Origin: Pelodera strongyloides
Taxonomy: Eukaryota; Nematoda; Chromadorea; Rhabditida; Rhabditidae
Direction of reading: 5' to 3'
NCBI GenBank assembly: GCA_036852015.1
Contig: JAANDG010000038.1
Location: 124,001 to 188,000, forward strand
DNA: 64,000 nt
Shown here: one piece after another, positions 60,635 through 64,000 of the stretch
How the letters are laid out: each line of letters begins with the position of its first letter
Position numbering within the stretch: the first letter of the stretch is position 1
Notes under the pieces: generated by a model
Databases searched by the model: none
What the model was told of the DNA's origin: nothing
The model's input: only the letters and a program-made list of their open reading frames with translations
Translations under genes and position numbers: made by a program

Positions 60635-62342
60635 CTGTAATTATACATTAAAAATTAAAAAATAAATTTTGTCGTTGTTTTGTCTGTCACAGATCACACA
60701 AACTAAAGATATCAGCGAGGGACGGAAGAATAAAAAATCATAATAAGTCAAGTTAAACGTTGAAAGATACAGAACGAATATCTCCGCAGAGAAGAGAAGA
60801 AACATCAATAAGCAACGTTCAATTTCAATACGAAACAAGGAGCAGAGTGCAATCCTGCAATCTACAACTCCGCGTTCAATAATCTACTGGGAGTGTAAAC
60901 AATCAAGACGAGAAACTCAAAGTCACTGTATTTTCCTTAGCAATAAACATCAATAATACAAATCATTGCGGGCACCGCACTGATAACTATTTACCAACAA
61001 GAGCTATCAATAAACAAAAAAATCCCCATTGGGGAACACCCAACACTCGCCGTGCGTACAGTGCATTTTTCCGTCACGCCCAAATCAGAGTATACATCAC
61101 CTACAGCCTACACTCTAGGAATCGAAAACGATCCATTCTTGATTTGCAAAAAAAAGTAAACAACAATTTTGAAAACAAAAACACTAAAAATAAGCGGTAC
61201 AGAGAAGTGTACGTGACCAACGGCTAATCAAGGGACTTTGCGCAAGTGAAACAAGTACATTACACAGAGAAGAAATAAAGAAAACTAACGAAAAAAAAGG
61301 CGACCAAACGATGAGTTTTTAAAAAACAACAAAAAATGCACAATTACCGCACAAAAAATGCACCATACAGTATGATTACAATGAATATACGGTAACTCAT
61401 TTTCCAATCGACAGCCAGCTGTTTCATTATTTTGAAGATATGTATTTATCTGAACTTTCACACTGAAACTTGTCCAGGAAACATAAGTGTTTATAAAAGT
61501 TGTCCTACGAAACTATACAAATATACAAAACTTGTACAGGAAATACAAATAAACGTTTTCCTGTCTTGCACCGACGATATAGATACATACAAGACCGCGA
61601 GTACATTCCCAAACTCACAAGGAAAACTACAACTGAACAAAGATTTATTTCTGAACCCACTTCAAAAGTTATGCTAGTTCGACCAAATTTATGAAAAATG
61701 TATGTACAAAATCTGCATAAAAAAAGACAATCGACAAAATTAAAAACCCGCCTTTCAGGACACATAATATAATAAACTGTAACACATTATATTAAAATAT
61801 TAAACTGCTCAAATAGGTTTGTTTCCTTTGTTCTAGGCATTTGTATAAATAAATACACATCATAATCACACAATCACAGTTTACGGAAAAGCGAAACTAC
61901 GACTTCAAATAAATAAATAAACAATTCTAGCTTGTTTCAAATCGTTCTGCAGTTAACCTATCAAGGATTCAAAGAAATTCAGACTTCTTATCTAAAAGAA
62001 TGACAAATAACAATACGTCTTATAAAAACAACTTCAGGACATTATTGCTTAACTCGACTCTGACTATCTATAACCTTAGAGCTAAATTGCGACAAGTACT
62101 AAGTTCCTTAACACACAGTTCTCAAAGCACTACGGTACTTCTAACAAAAACTCAACGCGTCAAAAACATCAGTTCGCATACATTAAATCGGTATTACTGT
62201 TTACCCTTGCGCAGTCACGTGCCCAGTCACGGCTGGAAATTCACACACTGGCACCGGGAATGGCGCGAATGAGCTGTCCAGTCTCAAGCAAACCCTCCAC
62301 AAATCACGTGACACACCGCTTTAAACAACACACATTTCCTCC
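60635..62342. other. Intergenic region upstream of hexokinase
   Basis: About 1.7 kb of AT-rich DNA with open frames no longer than 90 codons and none with family likeness. It should contain the hexokinase promoter and the 3' end of the Met/Gln-rich gene. A short AAATCGGTATTAC ... GACACACCGCTTTAA element seems to occupy about 62185-62325. Confidence 0.5.
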
Positions 62343-63788
62343 TCACTGATATCTCCACTGCTGTTGCTGTCCTTGTTGTGATGCTTGCTGCTGCTGTTGC
62401 ATCATATTATATCCAGAAGATTGCATGGGCATCTGTCCGCCAGCCATCATCATATCGCCACCTAGAAATGCAAAAAATGTATGTAAAGCGATATGGCGCG
62501 TGGCTTTGAAACGTATGCTAAACAAATGCACTTCCACGCACTGTAGAGAAACTTCTACGCACAATGGAACACCTTACGCATGCTACACAACTGGTGTTAA
62601 GTTGTCCAGCATAAAACCACGCACCATATCCCTTTAAAGGGATATTATACTCACCCGAAGTCATCGCGTGCATTGGTTGCTGCATCGGTTGTATGGGAGC
62701 TCGCATGCCCGGTTGGCCTTGATATGGCATTCCTGGATGAACCATCATATTACCCGGGCCACTGCTTGCCATCATACCTGAACAGGTACAACGCGATTAA
62801 AGTGGTAATGTTCAAACGCTAAATCGGAACACACTGGAAAGCAGTTGTTCATCGCAAACTTCAAAAATCGGCCAGCCGCTATACCGGTATGAAAAATAGA
62901 TCTGCTTTCGCCATGCAAGGTACGTAAACATCTGAACAACCTCTCATCACAGGTTGGTATCCCCAAATCATAGCTTATGAATTGCACATACCGTATTACC
63001 TTACCTTGGATACCTTAGAGAAGATGGGTCTCTAAGCTAAGGTAAGGTAAGGTAACGTAACGTAACGTAACGTAAAGAAAAGACCCCCACTAACGCAATC
63101 GCTGTTGCATCTGATTTAGCTCTCGCATGTCTCTATCTATTTATTATTTCGCGTTTACTTTATAATTAATACTCTTTTGTAAGCAGTAAATAATTATACT
63201 TATAGTATACTTGTATACTCACCCATTTGTTGCTGCATCGGATGTGGTTGTTGCATATTCTGCATCTGTGCATTGTGCATTTGTTGTTGCTGCATCTGCT
63301 GCTGTTGCATCTGCTGTCCTCCGTACATCGGCTGTTGCGAGTGGGCCGAATGTGCCGGCATTTGACCGCCCATTTGCATATTGTTTTGATTAGGACCCAT
63401 CATACCACCACTCATTTCCACTGAAAAAAATACGCACACTGATGAAACCTTGCGCTCTCCGCAACAGCTTTCTGGAGCAATTGAGCCAAGTATGCGCTAA
63501 AGACTTGCACACCTTTGGCACACCCCACGAGCTTGAGCTTCCCTGCAGTACCACGCAAAGGGGATTGTGGATCAAGTGGATCAATAATCAGTATAGCGTA
63601 TAGGGTATCGAACCTCGTTGCCTAGTTAGTATCCCCAATCTGTAGAAAGTGACAGTATCTATCGACTTTTAAAGTAAAAGATAAAAATCCGAAACAAAAG
63701 TCTTACTCTGCGATTGCATGACGTGTTGTGGATGGTGTTGATTGAACTCGTTATTTTGATACATTTGCCCTTGTGCGGCGGAAGACAT
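62343..63788 (-). CDS. Met/Gln-rich low-complexity protein, four exons, 173 aa
   Basis: Exons 63788-63707, 63420-63223, 62777-62655, 62461-62343; phases close over 522 bases. The start ATG follows directly on an acceptor (gttacttag), the usual position for trans-splicing. The protein is dominated by Gln, Met, Gly and Pro (QQMQQQQMQQQQM, GGDMMMAGGQMPMQ) and ends QQWRYQ. No folded domain is visible. Such tracts are common in transcription co-activators and RNA-binding or condensate proteins, but family and function are unknown. Frames on the opposite strand across the repeats are shadows. Confidence 0.75.
62482..62637. mobile_element. Inverted-repeat element of the AAGCGATAT...CGCGTGG family
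   Basis: AAAGCGATATGGCGCGTGG and CCACGCACCATATCCCTTT are inverted ends, filling most of intron 3 of the Met/Gln-rich gene and ending 18 bases from the exon 3 donor. Confidence 0.75.
63000..63075. repeat. Pentanucleotide repeats GGTAA/CGTAA with inverted CTTACCTTACC
   Basis: TTACCTTACCTTGGATACC and, 30 bases on, four GGTAA-type then four CGTAA units; the two sides can pair. It lies in intron 2 of the Met/Gln-rich gene. Confidence 0.75.
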
Positions 63789-64000
63789 CTAAGTAACAAT
63801 AGCGTTCATATTCAATAGCACACAGTGAGACGATCCTCTACATAGACAAACTGACAAATACGATGTTTCTAAGAACGTAAGAACTGTTCCTACATCGAAT
63901 ATTACCTTTTAACATCTATAAAGAACAAGGATGAAAGTCAGTTAAGCAAGCGCAAGCAAGCAATCAAGCAAGAATGTAGAGGAAGTAGAGAGAGAGAAAG
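63789..64000. other. Upstream of the Met/Gln-rich gene
   Basis: The last 212 bases hold a CAAGCAAG-type simple repeat and a GAGAGA tract at the window edge. No exon seen. Confidence 0.5.

Noticed and set aside
63211..63424. Plus-strand Leu/His/Val-rich frames
   Set aside because: Antisense shadow of the Gln/Met repeats of the real minus-strand gene.

Overview
The window reads as nuclear DNA of a nematode. The evidence is many short GT-AG introns, interstitial TTAGGC/GCCTAA arrays (the nematode telomere hexamer), a splice acceptor lying 0-16 bases before the start codon of every gene whose start is visible (as expected for spliced-leader trans-splicing, though 5'UTR introns would look the same), and dense small TTAA-flanked inverted-repeat elements. 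No species is assigned.

Layout. 1-14.0 kb (minus): 5' half of an importin-5 (importin beta-3, imb-3) gene, exons 1-15, running off the left edge, with its promoter/exon 1/exon 2 module present three times in tandem (6.55-15.46 kb). 15.5-18.17 kb: upstream flank carrying a decayed 3' fragment of an F-box/WD gene. 18.33-27.80 kb (plus): adhesion GPCR (hormone-receptor domain, GAIN, GPS, seven helices, tail) with no N-terminal exons visible. 28.95-42.24 kb (minus): a complete 27-exon importin-5 gene, 1098 codons. 45.18-50.53 kb (minus): an intact seven-exon F-box/WD-repeat gene. 53.92-60.63 kb (minus): a 12-exon hexokinase, 450 codons. 62.34-63.79 kb (minus): a four-exon Met/Gln-rich low-complexity protein of 173 codons.

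Architecture. About 0.3-18.17 kb is a diverged direct repeat of about 35.13-46.29 kb. The right edge falls inside exon 5 of the F-box/WD gene. The simplest model is a head-to-tail duplication of a unit of about 28 kb (GPCR 3' part + importin + F-box/WD 3' exons), with its junction at about 18,174. It explains why the left F-box/WD copy is a dead fragment, why the right one is intact, and why the GPCR in the window lacks 5' exons. It predicts another GPCR copy left of the window. Two haplotypes placed in tandem by an assembler could give a similar pattern and must be excluded.

Mobile DNA. No transposase gene was found. There are many short terminal-inverted-repeat elements, most ending in TTAA followed by AAGSG-like termini, several abutting and sharing one TTAA. 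Two non-TTAA insertions with 4-base target duplications sit only in the middle unit of the importin triplication.
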